Shown: one piece after another, positions 26,881 to 36,780 of the stretch
Numbering within the stretch: position 1 is the first letter of the stretch
How the letters are laid out: each line of letters opens with the position of its first letter
Origin: Rothia amarae
Lineage (GTDB): Bacteria > Actinomycetota > Actinomycetes > Actinomycetales > Micrococcaceae
Assembly: GCF_014705945.2 (NCBI RefSeq)
Contig: NZ_CP061538.1
Span: 620,001-684,000 of the forward strand
Length of the DNA: 64,000 nucleotides
Direction of reading: 5' to 3'
Position numbers and translations under genes: made by a program
Notes under the pieces: model-generated
What the model was told of the DNA's origin: nothing
The model's database searches: none
What the model saw: only the letters and a program-made list of their open reading frames with translations

Positions 26881-26904
26881 GTGTGATATGGCAAACTTTA
26901 TAGT
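26877..26904 (+). promoter_or_regulatory. Probable promoter of the gcv operon
   Basis: TATAGT (26899-26904) with TTGCGT (26877-26882) 16 nt upstream would start transcription about 20 nt before the riboswitch. The -35 match is modest. It overlaps the tail of the narK terminator. Confidence 0.55.
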
Positions 26905-26928
26905 GTTCATAAACTACCGCTATACCAT

Positions 26929-27132
26929 TCGGAAGAGTCCGTCGAGCTAGCAAAGAAGCACAGCTTGCGGCGCCGAAGGAGCAAAACCTCCCCGGGAAAC
27001 TCTCAGGCACCCGTACCGCTTGGTTAGGTAACTCTGAAAAGGAGAACCCATTCTCCACCGTAGGAGCAAACTTTGGTGTATAGCGTGCATGCGCAGACGC
27101 TGAAGGTAAAACTCGCAGGTAAAAAACAGAGT
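26929..27132 (+). ncRNA. Tandem glycine riboswitch
   Basis: Two consecutive glycine aptamers sit ahead of gcvP. Aptamer 1 (about 26929-27030) shows GGAAGAGTCC, the core GGCGCCGAAGGAGCAA (26969-26984) and AACTCTCAGGCACC. Aptamer 2 (27031-27132) is closed by ACTCTG (27031-27036) pairing with CAGAGT (27127-27132). It contains GTAGGAGCAAA and AAAACTCGCAGGTA. In this class glycine binding usually turns on the genes for glycine breakdown. The 50 nt downstream contain a short stem (AGTTC 27145-27149 with GAACT 27162-27166) and the gcvP ribosome-binding site but no clear terminator, so control may act on translation. This explains the whole gap between narK and gcvP. Confidence 0.95.
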
Positions 27133-27183
27133 GGGGAGGTCTCTAGTTCATCCGTGAGCTGGAACTGACAAGGAGTATTTCGT

Positions 27184-30030
27184 ATGTCATTTATCGACCG
27201 TCATCTTGGTCCCCGCGATACCGACCTTGAATCGATGCTGAGCACCGTTGGCTATGATTCTTTGGGCGATTTGGTAGACGCTGTAGTGCCCTCTTCTATC
27301 CGCATAGATAGTGCGCTGAACCTACCTGAAGCTCTTTCAGAGCGAGATGCTCAGGAAAAGCTAGCTGGATACGCTAGCCAAAATATCGTCAAAGCACAGA
27401 TGATTGGTGCTGGTTATTATGACGCTATTACCCCGCCCGTTCTACGCCGCAACATTCTAGAGGCACCGGGTTGGTACACCTCTTACACTCCCTATCAGGC
27501 TGAAATTTCCCAGGGTCGTCTGGAAGCTTTGTTGAACTTCCAGAACACCGTGATGGAATTGACCGGCCTTGAGGTTGCAAACGCTTCTTTGCTGGATGAA
27601 TCCACCGCTGTAGCTGAAGCTGCAACCATGATGAAGCGTTCTAACCGCAAGGTGAAGAACGGTAAATTCGCTATTGATTCCCGTTGCCTGCCTCAGACTC
27701 TGTCTGTTGTGCGAGGTCGCGCAGAAGCTTTGGGCATTGATTTTGTGGTCACCGATTTTGCAGATGGTCTGCCAGAGGGCGACCTCTTCGGCATTATCCT
27801 GGCTTACCCAGGTCACGACGGCGAAGTACGCGATATTAAGCCGTTGGTTGACGAAGCTAAAGAACGCAATGCCTTGGTCACGGTGAACGCTGATTTGCTC
27901 GCTTTGACCTTGCTGAAGTCTCCGGGCGAGATGGGTGCAGACATCGTCGTCGGCAATACCCAGCGCTTCGGTCTGCCCCTGTGGTACGGCGGTCCTCACG
28001 CTGCATACATGGCTGTTCATAGCGGTCAGCAGCGCAATATGCCCGGTCGCCTGGTGGGTGTTTCTCAGGATGCCACCGGTCGCCCCGGTTACCGCCTGGC
28101 ACTGCAGACTCGCGAGCAGCACATCCGCCGCGAAAAGGCTACTTCTAACATTTGTACTGCTCAGGCACTATTGGCAATTACCGCAGGTGCTTACGCTGTC
28201 TACCACGGCCCTGAAGGTCTGAAGAAGATCGCTGAGACTTTGCACGAGAACGCATCTCGCGTAGCTGTTGCTCTGTCTGGTGCCGGCTTGAAACTTGTTC
28301 ACGAATCCTTCTTCGACACCGTAGCTTTCGACGTCGACGGTAAAGCAGATGAGTATGTAAAGAAGGCTTCAGACGCTGGTATCAACATCCGTAAGATCAA
28401 CGACGATCGCATTTCAATCTCTGTTGGTGAATCCCATGATGACACCGTATTGACCGCTTTGGTAGAAGCATTCGGCGGCAAGCTACCAGAATCTGGCAAG
28501 TATGAGATTGCTTCAGACCTGTTACGTACTGATGAGTACATGCAGCACCCTGTCTTCCACCTGTACCGTTCAGAAACTTCCATGATGCGCTACCTGCGCC
28601 AGCTTTCTGATAAGGACCTGGCGCTGGATCGCACCATGATTCCTTTGGGCTCCTGCACCATGAAGCTGAACGCTGCTGCTGAGATGGAACCCATCTCCTG
28701 GCCCGAGTTCGCCACCATTCACCCGCTGGCACCTGCCGATCAGACCAAGGGCTGGAAGTCACTCATTGATGAGCTTTCGGACTGGCTCGTAGCCATCACC
28801 GGTTACGATGCAATTTCATTGCAGCCTAACTCGGGTGCATCCGGCGAATACGCTGGTCTGCGCGCTATCCGTGCCTACCATGAGGACAACGGCGATACCC
28901 AGCGCAGCATCGTGCTCATCCCCATGTCTGCTCACGGCACCAACGCAGCATCGGCTGCTTTGGCTGGACTGGACGTCGCTGGTGTTGCTACCGCTGAAGA
29001 TGGCTCCATTGACGTCGAGGATCTCAAAGCAAAGATTGAAAAGTACGGCGATAAGATTGCCGGCATCATGATTACCTACCCCTCAACCCACGGTGTATTT
29101 GAGGACAAGGTGGTTGAGGTCTGCAAGCTGGTTCATGAAGCAGGCGGACAGGTCTACGTTGATGGTGCTAACCTCAACGCGCAGATGGGTCTTGCACAGC
29201 CCGGTCAGTTCGGCGGCGACGTCTCCCACCTGAACCTGCACAAGACTTTCTCTATCCCTCACGGTGGCGGTGGTCCCGGTGTGGGTCCTGTTGCTGTCGG
29301 CGCACACTTGGAGAAGTACCTGCCTGGCGATGGCTACCTTGCAAATGAAGAGGGCAAGCTTGAAGGTGCTCCGTTGCCTATTTCTCAGGCAATGTTTGGT
29401 TCTGCAGGCGTTCTGCCCATTACCTGGATGTACATTGCGATGTCCGGTGCCGAAGGTCTCAAGAGCGCTTCTGAATACGCTATCTTGAATGCTAACTACA
29501 TTGCCCGCGAGCTGGGCGAGAAGTTCCCCGTGCTCTACACCGGTCCTGGCGGTTTGGTAGCTCACGAATGCATTCTGGATTTGCGCGAGCTGACCGCCCA
29601 GTCTGGAGTCACTGCAGAAGACGTCTGCAAGCGTCTGATGGACTACGGCTTTCACGCACCCACCTTGGCATTCCCCGTACCGGGAACCTTGATGGTTGAG
29701 CCTACTGAGTCCGAAAGCAAGGCTGAACTGGATCGCTTCATCACCGCAATGAGCACTATCTTTGACGAAATCAAGTATGTAGCTGATGGCAACATCTCCG
29801 TAGAAGATTCGGTGCTCCGCAATGCTCCTCACACCGTTGAGGTTGTCTCTGCTGACGAGTGGGATCGTAAGTACCCCCGTAGCGAAGCTGCATTCCCCGT
29901 ACCTTCGTTGCACCGCAACAAGTACTTCACTCCCATCGGTCGTATCGACGGTGCTAACGGTGACCGTAACTTCGTATGCGAATGCCCTCCGATGGAAGCA
30001 TTTGATATTGAGGTAACCGAAGCTAGCTAA
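27184..30030 (+). CDS. gcvP: Glycine dehydrogenase (decarboxylating), P protein
   Basis: The P protein decarboxylates glycine with pyridoxal phosphate and loads the aminomethyl group on the lipoyl arm of the H protein. The 948-residue product is the single-chain form, with duplicated halves. The first contains YTPYQAEISQGRLEAL, and the second has the PLP lysine in HLNLHKTFSIPHGGGGPG preceded by DGANLNAQ. AAGGAG precedes the ATG. It is controlled by the tandem glycine riboswitch and followed after 101 nt by gcvT. Confidence 0.97.
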   Translation: MSFIDRHLGPRDTDLESMLSTVGYDSLGDLVDAVVPSSIRIDSALNLPEALSERDAQEKLAGYASQNIVKAQMIGAGYYDAITPPVLRRNILEAPGWYTSYTPYQAEISQGRLEALLNFQNTVMELTGLEVANASLLDESTAVAEAATMMKRSNRKVKNGKFAIDSRCLPQTLSVVRGRAEALGIDFVVTDFADGLPEGDLFGIILAYPGHDGEVRDIKPLVDEAKERNALVTVNADLLALTLLKSPGEMGADIVVGNTQRFGLPLWYGGPHAAYMAVHSGQQRNMPGRLVGVSQDATGRPGYRLALQTREQHIRREKATSNICTAQALLAITAGAYAVYHGPEGLKKIAETLHENASRVAVALSGAGLKLVHESFFDTVAFDVDGKADEYVKKASDAGINIRKINDDRISISVGESHDDTVLTALVEAFGGKLPESGKYEIASDLLRTDEYMQHPVFHLYRSETSMMRYLRQLSDKDLALDRTMIPLGSCTMKLNAAAEMEPISWPEFATIHPLAPADQTKGWKSLIDELSDWLVAITGYDAISLQPNSGASGEYAGLRAIRAYHEDNGDTQRSIVLIPMSAHGTNAASAALAGLDVAGVATAEDGSIDVEDLKAKIEKYGDKIAGIMITYPSTHGVFEDKVVEVCKLVHEAGGQVYVDGANLNAQMGLAQPGQFGGDVSHLNLHKTFSIPHGGGGPGVGPVAVGAHLEKYLPGDGYLANEEGKLEGAPLPISQAMFGSAGVLPITWMYIAMSGAEGLKSASEYAILNANYIARELGEKFPVLYTGPGGLVAHECILDLRELTAQSGVTAEDVCKRLMDYGFHAPTLAFPVPGTLMVEPTESESKAELDRFITAMSTIFDEIKYVADGNISVEDSVLRNAPHTVEVVSADEWDRKYPRSEAAFPVPSLHRNKYFTPIGRIDGANGDRNFVCECPPMEAFDIEVTEAS

Positions 30031-30131
30031 AGGTTCATAGCTGTTTAGCTGAGAACTTATCGAATCAGGTGGAATTTTTCACCGCAGAGGGATTCCAACT
30101 GATTTGATACATCTTTGAAAGGAGAGTCATC

Positions 30132-31247
30132 ATGGCTCTGCAGAAAACTTCCCTTTATGAAAAGCACGAAGCTCTTGGTGCTTCATTCACTGATTTCGGC
30201 GGCTGGGATATGCCCTTGAAATATGAGAACGACGTTGAAGAACACAAAGCTGTTCGTTCAGCTGCCGGTCTATTCGATTTGTCCCATATGGGCGAATTCC
30301 GCATTACTGGTCCTGATGCCGCTGCATATTTGGACTACACCCTGGTGTCCAACATGGGCATCCTCAAGGTGGGTAAAGCTAAGTATTCGATTCTTGTTGA
30401 TGAGAACGGCAAAATCCTTGACGATTTGATTACTTACCGCCTGGGTGAAGAAGAATTCTTGGTAGTGCCTAACGCTTCTAACGTTGCAACTGACTTTGAA
30501 GCTTTCCAGGCACGCACTGAAGGGTTCGACGTCGAGCTTAAGAATGAGTCTGCTGAAACTTCTTTGGTGGCAGTTCAGGGACCGAAGTCAGAAGAGATAC
30601 TTTTGGCAATGGATCCTTCAGATGCAGAAGCTATTAAGGAACTGAAGTACTACGCTTCTCTTCCGGTGAAGTTTGGGGGAGTAGAAGTACTGTTGGCTCG
30701 CACCGGCTACACCGGTGAAGACGGATTTGAAATCTACGTTCCTAACGCAGAAGCTGCAAAGATTTGGGACGCTGCAGCTGAGGCTGGTAAAGAATTCGGC
30801 ATTAAGCCCGCAGGTCTTGCAGCGCGTGACTCGTTACGTCTTGAAGCAGGTATGCCGCTTTACGGTAACGAGTTGGGCAAGGATATTTCGGTTTTCGAGT
30901 CCGGTCTTGGTCGCCTGGTCGAAATCGCTTTGGAGAAGAAAAAAGCTGATTTTGTGGGTCGTGAGGCTCTGGCAAAATTGGCGGAAACCGAATCAGAGCG
31001 TATCCTCGTAGGCTTGAAGGCTCAGGCAAAGCGTCCTGCTCGTGGCGGTGCCCAGCTGGTAGATGGGGAAACTGTTATCGGTGAGGTGACCTCCGGTATT
31101 CCTTCACCGACGTTGGGTTACCCCGTTGCAATGGCTCTGGTTAACCGGGATCATTCAGAATTGGGTACTACCGTGGACGTTGATATTCGCGGCAAGAAGG
31201 CTCCTTTCGACGTTGTCGCTTTGCCCTTCTACAAGCGCGAATCTTAG
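30132..31247 (+). CDS. gcvT: Aminomethyltransferase, glycine cleavage T protein
   Basis: The T protein moves the methylene unit from the H protein to tetrahydrofolate, releasing ammonia. The 371-residue product has the family segments DFGGWDMPLKYE, AAGLFDLSHMGEF, and the tetrahydrofolate-contacting RTGYTGEDGFEIYV, followed by the C-terminal barrel (KRPARGGAQLV). AAAGGAGAG precedes the ATG. It lies in the same direction as gcvP under the riboswitch. The carrier protein gene gcvH, often next to gcvT, is not present here or elsewhere in the window. Confidence 0.97.
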   Translation: MALQKTSLYEKHEALGASFTDFGGWDMPLKYENDVEEHKAVRSAAGLFDLSHMGEFRITGPDAAAYLDYTLVSNMGILKVGKAKYSILVDENGKILDDLITYRLGEEEFLVVPNASNVATDFEAFQARTEGFDVELKNESAETSLVAVQGPKSEEILLAMDPSDAEAIKELKYYASLPVKFGGVEVLLARTGYTGEDGFEIYVPNAEAAKIWDAAAEAGKEFGIKPAGLAARDSLRLEAGMPLYGNELGKDISVFESGLGRLVEIALEKKKADFVGREALAKLAETESERILVGLKAQAKRPARGGAQLVDGETVIGEVTSGIPSPTLGYPVAMALVNRDHSELGTTVDVDIRGKKAPFDVVALPFYKRES

Positions 31248-31261
31248 TTCGTGCTGTATTT

Positions 31262-31330
31262 CCTCTCGTGAGAGGTAAATAAATATTTCAGTTCAGCCCG
31301 GGTACTTTCATATGTGCTCGGGCTGAACTG
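31262..31330 (+). terminator. Hairpins between gcvT and sdaA
   Basis: A small hairpin (CCTCTCGTGAGAGG, 31262-31275) is followed by a large one: CAGTTCAGCCCG (31289-31300) pairs perfectly with 31319-31330, and the stem continues five more pairs with one G-T. It lacks a T-run, so it may be a weak or factor-assisted terminator, or an RNA-stabilising structure, separating sdaA from gcvPT. Confidence 0.6.
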
Positions 31331-31395
31331 CCAAAGTGCTCTAATCCTAGTATGGATAGAGCTTACTTATAACTTTTAGGGTGGAAGGAAAGTGT

Positions 31396-32877
31396 ATGGA
31401 TATTAGTTCTGCACAGATTAAAGCCGAGGCGTTAGAGCATGACATCTCGGTGTTCGAACTCTTCTCAATCGGTGTTGGCCCGTCGTCGTCTCACACCGTT
31501 GGACCCATGCGCGCCACCAACCGGTTTATCTCGGAGCTTATTGATAGCGGTAATTTTAATCGCGTGGATCGGGTTCATATTGACCTCTATGGCTCGTTGG
31601 CTGCTACCGGTGCTGGCCACGGCACCATGAGCGCAGCTATCAAGGGTCTTGCGGGGTTTGTTCCTGAGACAATTAACATTGGCGAAGCTGAACAGCTGAT
31701 GGCCAATAACTCGGTAGATGGTGTTTTACCCCTGGCAGGCTATGCCTCAGCGAATTTTGCTGGCGGTGCTCCAGCTTCGACTGAGAAGTTGATTTATGGC
31801 CCAGTCGTTACCTATAAAGAATCCGATATCACGCTTCGTCCACTGACGATTTTGCCCCGTCATACCAACGGCATTAAGGTTGCCGCATGGTCAGGGGAGA
31901 AGCTCTTGCTTGAGCGCACATACTTCTCTATCGGTGGCGGATTCATTATTGAAGAAAATGAAGAAGCTACCGGCGGTTCTAGCTTGGAAAACCCGCCTTA
32001 CCCCTTCGGATCAGGTGCAGAATTGCTGGATATGGCTAATTCATCGGGGCTCTCTATCGCTGCTTTGAAGATGCAGAATGAGCTTTCGGTACGTAGTGAA
32101 GAAGAAATCCGCGAAGGCATCTTGCATATTTACCAAGTAATGCGTGAATGCGTTGGTTCTTCCCTCTCTCGTATTGGTTACCTTCCGGGTGCTCTGAAGG
32201 TGCGTTGTCGTGCAGCTCAGTGGCACCGAGATTTGGTGAGTGAAGATCCGCAGAAGTCACCTGAGTACGCTCTTGACTGGGTCAACCTCATTGCTTTGGC
32301 TGTCAATGAAGAGAACGCTTTTGGCGGTCGAATCGTGACTGCTCCTACTAACGGTGCTTCGGGCATCATTCCTGCTGTGTTGCATTATGCGATGAATTAC
32401 ACTGACGGAATTCGTGGTTGTGGTCAAGCAAAGCGGGAACAGGTTGTCGTTGATTTCTTCCTTGCTGCTGCTTCTGTGGGAGCGCTCTATAAGAAGCGTG
32501 CTTCTATCTCTGGTGCGGAAGTGGGTTGTCAGGGTGAAGTGGGTACCGCTTCATCGATGGCGGCTGCTGGACTCGCTCAGGTGATGGGCGCTTCAAATGA
32601 GCAGATTGAAAACGCCGCAGAGATTGCGATGGAACACAATCTGGGCTTGACTTGCGACCCCGTAGGTGGATTGGTGCAGATTCCTTGCATCGAGCGTAAC
32701 GCAATGGCTGCAGCGAAAGCTATCAATGCTGTGAAGATGGCTTTGCGTGGCGACGGCGAACACCGCGTCTCACTGGACCAAGTCATTGAGACGATGCGCC
32801 AAACGGGCGAAGATATGTCTACCCGTTACAAAGAAACGTCTATGGGCGGCTTGGCGGTAAACGTCGTCGAGTGCTAA
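31396..32877 (+). CDS. sdaA: L-serine ammonia-lyase (iron-sulfur type, single chain)
   Basis: It deaminates L-serine to pyruvate and ammonia. The 493-residue product joins the beta domain, with [19 protein letters not shown], to the catalytic alpha domain. Candidate 4Fe-4S ligands are the cysteines in [21 protein letters not shown] and QIPCIERN. The protein ends exactly in Cys (NVVEC), as in family members whose C-terminal cysteine reaches into the active site. The frame is open from a GTG at 31381, but the ATG at 31396 has GGAAGGAA at good spacing. Its position after gcvPT suggests serine made from glycine is channelled to pyruvate. A hairpin separates it from gcvT. Confidence 0.94.
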   Translation: MDISSAQIKAEALEHDISVFELFSIGVGPSSSHTVGPMRATNRFISELIDSGNFNRVDRVHIDLYGSLAATGAGHGTMSAAIKGLAGFVPETINIGEAEQLMANNSVDGVLPLAGYASANFAGGAPASTEKLIYGPVVTYKESDITLRPLTILPRHTNGIKVAAWSGEKLLLERTYFSIGGGFIIEENEEATGGSSLENPPYPFGSGAELLDMANSSGLSIAALKMQNELSVRSEEEIREGILHIYQVMRECVGSSLSRIGYLPGALKVRCRAAQWHRDLVSEDPQKSPEYALDWVNLIALAVNEENAFGGRIVTAPTNGASGIIPAVLHYAMNYTDGIRGCGQAKREQVVVDFFLAAASVGALYKKRASISGAEVGCQGEVGTASSMAAAGLAQVMGASNEQIENAAEIAMEHNLGLTCDPVGGLVQIPCIERNAMAAAKAINAVKMALRGDGEHRVSLDQVIETMRQTGEDMSTRYKETSMGGLAVNVVEC

Positions 32878-32888
32878 AAGACTTCCGA

Positions 32889-32933
32889 TAGATCCCCTGT
32901 CTTCAATCTTGAAGAGAGGGGATCTACGTTTAC
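32889..32933 (+). terminator. Terminator after sdaA
   Basis: TAGATCCCCT pairs with AGGGGATCTA (32917-32926) and, past one mismatch, TCTTC pairs with GAAGA. The stem is followed by CGTTTA. It lies just after the sdaA stop. Confidence 0.75.
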
Positions 32934-32960
32934 GGTTGCAAAACGCCGATGAAAAGGGTA

Positions 32961-32989
32961 TAGACATCAAATTTTGTTTGGTGTATTGT
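32961..32989 (+). promoter_or_regulatory. Promoter of rpoBC
   Basis: TAGACA (32961-32966) and TATTGT (32984-32989) are separated by exactly 17 nt, matching consensus at five and four of six positions. Transcription from here gives an untranslated leader of nearly 200 nt before rpoB. Apart from this promoter and the sdaA terminator I see nothing else in 32878-33191. Confidence 0.7.
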
Positions 32990-33191
32990 GAATATTTGCG
33001 CTATCCCTAACCTTAGTGCCTTCATATAGCGGTGGGCATGGGTGATACAGAGCAATAACGACCAGTTCACGCAAAGATCCCAGCAACCGACTTATCATAA
33101 TTCGCCGCGCGCCGAGATTTTTCACGACTGTTTTCGTTCCCTTGTTCCGGGGTAGTGAGTACGAACAGACAGGTCTGTGGAAGGATCCAAC

Positions 33192-36100
33192 TTGGTCGCC
33201 TCGAGCACCTCAAATCACGAAGCCGCTAACGGCGCAGTGAATTCAGACGGTACGAACCGTCGAATTTCATTCGCAAAAATTTCAGAGCCATTGCAGGTTC
33301 CTAACCTGCTCGCTCTTCAAACTGATAGTTTTGACCGTCTCGTAGGTAACGAGAGATGGGCAGAACGTCTGAAGCAAGCTGAAGAAACCGGAGATACCTC
33401 GGTTCAGAGTGTTTCAGGTTTGTCAGAAATCTTTGAAGAGATCTCTCCGATTGAAGACTTCCAGGGCACAATGTCCCTGTCATTCTCCGAACCCGAATTC
33501 GCTGACCCTAAGTACACCATGGATGAATGCAAGGATCGCGATGCGACCTATGCAGCTCCGCTGTACGTCAAGGCCGAATTCATGAATAACAACACCGGCG
33601 AAATCAAGCAACAGACTGTGTTCATGGGCGATTTCCCGCTGATGACCGAGTCCGGCACCTTTGTTATCAATGGTACTGAGCGCGTTGTTGTTTCTCAGCT
33701 GGTTCGTTCACCCGGTGCCTACTTCGAAAAGGTTGCCGATCGTACTTCTGATAAAGACATCTACACCGCGAAGATTATCCCTTCACGCGGTGCTTGGTTC
33801 GAGCTAGAAATTGACAAGCGAGACCAGGTCGGCGTCCGTCTTGACCGCAAGCGTAAGCAGTCCGTAACTGTACTGCTGAAGGCTTTGGGCTGGACCGAGG
33901 CTAAGATTCTTGAAGAGTTCGGTGAATTCGATTCGATCCGCGCTACCTTGGAAAAGGACAGCGTTGAGACTCGCGAAGAAGCATTGCTTGATATCTACCG
34001 CAAGCTTCGTCCTGGTGAACCCCCAACAGTCGATGCAGCTCAGAATCTGCTCGATAACATGTACTTCACCCCTAAGCGTTACGATCTGGCAAAGGTAGGC
34101 CGTTACAAGGTCAACCGTAAGCTCGGTATCGATATGCCTATGGATGATCCTTCGGCAATGGTTTTGAGCCAGGATGACATCGCAGCGATGATTCGTTACC
34201 TGGTCACTTTGCATGCTGGTGGAACAACCATCAAGGGTATCCGTGACGGTGAAGAAACTACTTTGCGCGTTGATACTGATGACATCGATCACTTCGGTAA
34301 CCGCCGTATCCGTGCAGTAGGCGAGCTCATTGAGAACCAGATTCGTACCGGTTTGTCCCGTATGGAGCGCGTGGTTCGTGAGCGTATGACTACTCAGGAC
34401 GTTGAGGCTATTACTCCTCAGACACTGATTAACATTCGCCCCGTTGTAGCTTCTATCAAGGAGTTCTTCGGTACTTCTCAGCTTTCCCAGTTCATGGATC
34501 AGAACAACCCGCTTGCAGGTTTGACCCACAAGCGTCGTCTGTCCGCGTTGGGTCCTGGCGGTCTTTCACGTGACCGCGCAGGCATGGAAGTTCGAGACGT
34601 TCACCCCTCCCACTACGGTCGTATGTGCCCCATTGAAACCCCTGAAGGCCCCAACATTGGTCTGATTGGTTCGTTGGCAACTTACGCTCGTATTAACCCC
34701 TTCGGTTTCATTGAAACTCCCTACCGCAAGGTAGAAAACGGTCAGGTGACCGATAAGGTTATCTACCTGACTGCTGACGATGAGAAGGGCGCAATTATTG
34801 CGCAGGCAAACGCTCCTCTGAATGATGAGATGCGTTTTGCTGAGGACGAAGTTCTCTGTCGTGCAGCAGATGGTTCAGGCGAAGCTGTGCTGGTTGAAGT
34901 TGAAAACGTTGAGTTTATGGACGTTTCTCCTCGCCAGATGGTGTCTGTTGCGACTGCTTTGATTCCTTACCTGGAACACGACGACGCTAACCGCGCGCTG
35001 ATGGGCGCCAACATGCAGCGTCAGGCTGTGCCGTTGCTGATGTCAGAAGCACCTGTTGTTGGTACCGGTATGGAGAAGTACGCAGCGATTGACTCCGGTG
35101 ACTCCGTTCTTGCTAAGAAGGCAGGCGTAGTTTCTGAGGTCTCCGCTGATTTGGTGATTGTCCGTAATGACGATGGAACCACTTCTTCTTACCCCATTGC
35201 TAAGTTCCAGCGTTCCAACCCCGGTAACTGCTACAACCACCGCGTAGTGGTCAAGGCAGGGGACCGCGTTGAAGCTGCTGGTCTGATTGCAGATGGTCCT
35301 TCGACCGATAAGGGCGAGCTGGCTCTGGGTAAGAACCTCCTTGTGGCTTACATGTCTTGGGAAGGTTTCAACTTCGAGGACGGCATCATCCTGTCCCAGC
35401 GTATGATTTCCGACGACGTTCTCACTTCAATTCACATTGAAGAGCACGAGATTGACGCTCGCGATACCAAGCTGGGTGCTGAGGAAATCACTCGTGATAT
35501 CCCCAACGTTTCTGAAGAAGTTCTTTCTGCTTTGGACGAACGCGGCATCATTCACATCGGTGCTGAGGTCGAGTCCGGCGATATCCTCGTGGGTAAGGTT
35601 ACTCCTAAGGGCGAGACCGAACTGACTCCTGAAGAGCGCCTTCTTCGCGCTATCTTTGGTGAAAAGTCACGCGAAGTTCGCGATACCTCTTTGAAGGTTC
35701 CTCACGGTGAATCCGGTACCGTTATCGGCGTCCGTATTTTCGATCGTGAAACCGATGAAGAAGATTTGCCGTCAGGTGTTAACCAGCTGGTCCGCGTTTA
35801 CGTGGCTCAGAAGCGCAAGATTACTGTGGGCGATAAGCTCGCAGGTCGTCACGGCAACAAGGGTGTTATTACCAAGATTCTTCCGATTGAAGATATGCCC
35901 TTCATGGAAGACGGTACTCCCGTTGACATCATTCTGAACCCGCTGGGCGTTCCCGGTCGTATGAACATTGGCCAGGTGCTCGAAGTTCATACCGGTTGGT
36001 TGGCTAAGCAGGGTTGGAAGATTGAGGGCAATCCTGCTTGGATGGACAAGCTTCCTAACTTCCCCAAGGAAACCGGCCCCACTAACGTGGCAACTCCGGT

Positions 36101-36704
36101 ATTCGACGGCGCTGGTGAAGATGAATTGTTCGACCTGCTCGATCACGCTAACCCTAACCGCGACGGCGATCGTTTGATTAACCGTACCGGTAAGGCACGT
36201 TTGCTCGATGGTCGTTCCGGTGAGCCTTTCCCTGAGCCCGTTTCGGTGGGCTACCAGTACATCTTGAAGCTACACCACTTGGTGGACGATAAGATTCACG
36301 CTCGCTCCACCGGTCCGTACTCCATGATTACTCAGCAGCCCCTGGGTGGTAAGGCTCAGTTCGGCGGTCAGCGTTTTGGCGAGATGGAAGTTTGGGCACT
36401 GGAAGCATACGGTGCTGCTTACACCCTTCAGGAAATTCTGACTATCAAGTCTGACGACGTTCACGGTCGTGTGAAGGTCTATGAGGCAATTGTTAAGGGT
36501 GAGAACATCCCTGAACCGGGTGTTCCTGAGTCTTTCAAGGTTCTCATCAAGGAAATGCAGTCACTGTGCCTCAACGTTGAAGTTCTTTCAACTGATGGTA
36601 AGACCATCCACATGCGCGATGCTGAAGACGAAGGCTTCCGTGCTGCAGATGATCTGGGTATTGACCTGTCCCATGCAGAGCCCAGCTCTGTTGAAGAGGT
36701 CTAA
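33192..36704 (+). CDS. rpoB: DNA-directed RNA polymerase beta subunit
   Basis: RpoB is one of the two catalytic chains of RNA polymerase and the rifampicin target. Read from the TTG at 33192 it has 1170 residues. That start has AAGGA six nt upstream and gives a VASSTSN beginning that I associate with Micrococcaceae. A GTG at 33177 would add five residues with a poor ribosome-binding site. The rifampicin region (residues 427-453) reads [20 protein letters not shown] and then LSALGPGG, with Asp436, His446 and Ser451 unchanged, so no common resistance mutation is present. [14 protein letters not shown] and the C-terminal [15 protein letters not shown] are present. rpoC follows 76 nt later. Confidence 0.97.
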   Translation: MVASSTSNHEAANGAVNSDGTNRRISFAKISEPLQVPNLLALQTDSFDRLVGNERWAERLKQAEETGDTSVQSVSGLSEIFEEISPIEDFQGTMSLSFSEPEFADPKYTMDECKDRDATYAAPLYVKAEFMNNNTGEIKQQTVFMGDFPLMTESGTFVINGTERVVVSQLVRSPGAYFEKVADRTSDKDIYTAKIIPSRGAWFELEIDKRDQVGVRLDRKRKQSVTVLLKALGWTEAKILEEFGEFDSIRATLEKDSVETREEALLDIYRKLRPGEPPTVDAAQNLLDNMYFTPKRYDLAKVGRYKVNRKLGIDMPMDDPSAMVLSQDDIAAMIRYLVTLHAGGTTIKGIRDGEETTLRVDTDDIDHFGNRRIRAVGELIENQIRTGLSRMERVVRERMTTQDVEAITPQTLINIRPVVASIKEFFGTSQLSQFMDQNNPLAGLTHKRRLSALGPGGLSRDRAGMEVRDVHPSHYGRMCPIETPEGPNIGLIGSLATYARINPFGFIETPYRKVENGQVTDKVIYLTADDEKGAIIAQANAPLNDEMRFAEDEVLCRAADGSGEAVLVEVENVEFMDVSPRQMVSVATALIPYLEHDDANRALMGANMQRQAVPLLMSEAPVVGTGMEKYAAIDSGDSVLAKKAGVVSEVSADLVIVRNDDGTTSSYPIAKFQRSNPGNCYNHRVVVKAGDRVEAAGLIADGPSTDKGELALGKNLLVAYMSWEGFNFEDGIILSQRMISDDVLTSIHIEEHEIDARDTKLGAEEITRDIPNVSEEVLSALDERGIIHIGAEVESGDILVGKVTPKGETELTPEERLLRAIFGEKSREVRDTSLKVPHGESGTVIGVRIFDRETDEEDLPSGVNQLVRVYVAQKRKITVGDKLAGRHGNKGVITKILPIEDMPFMEDGTPVDIILNPLGVPGRMNIGQVLEVHTGWLAKQGWKIEGNPAWMDKLPNFPKETGPTNVATPVFDGAGEDELFDLLDHANPNRDGDRLINRTGKARLLDGRSGEPFPEPVSVGYQYILKLHHLVDDKIHARSTGPYSMITQQPLGGKAQFGGQRFGEMEVWALEAYGAAYTLQEILTIKSDDVHGRVKVYEAIVKGENIPEPGVPESFKVLIKEMQSLCLNVEVLSTDGKTIHMRDAEDEGFRAADDLGIDLSHAEPSSVEEV

Positions 36705-36780
36705 TCCGTTTTTCGGATGTACTCCATTCATCATTTCTACGAAATAGTCTTCACCACTACTGAAAAGAGATAAGGACCAA

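Noticed and set aside
15813-27076. A 17-base exact repeat (GTAGGAGCAAACTTTGG) at 15813-15829 and 27060-27076
   Set aside because: One copy is the moaC ribosome-binding site and start, the other part of glycine aptamer 2. Both are explained by function, and a chance match of this length in 64 kb is not very unlikely.
29083-29913. A 276-codon minus-strand frame inside gcvP
   Set aside because: It is antisense to conserved gcvP sequence including the PLP-lysine region. It shows no motif of its own.
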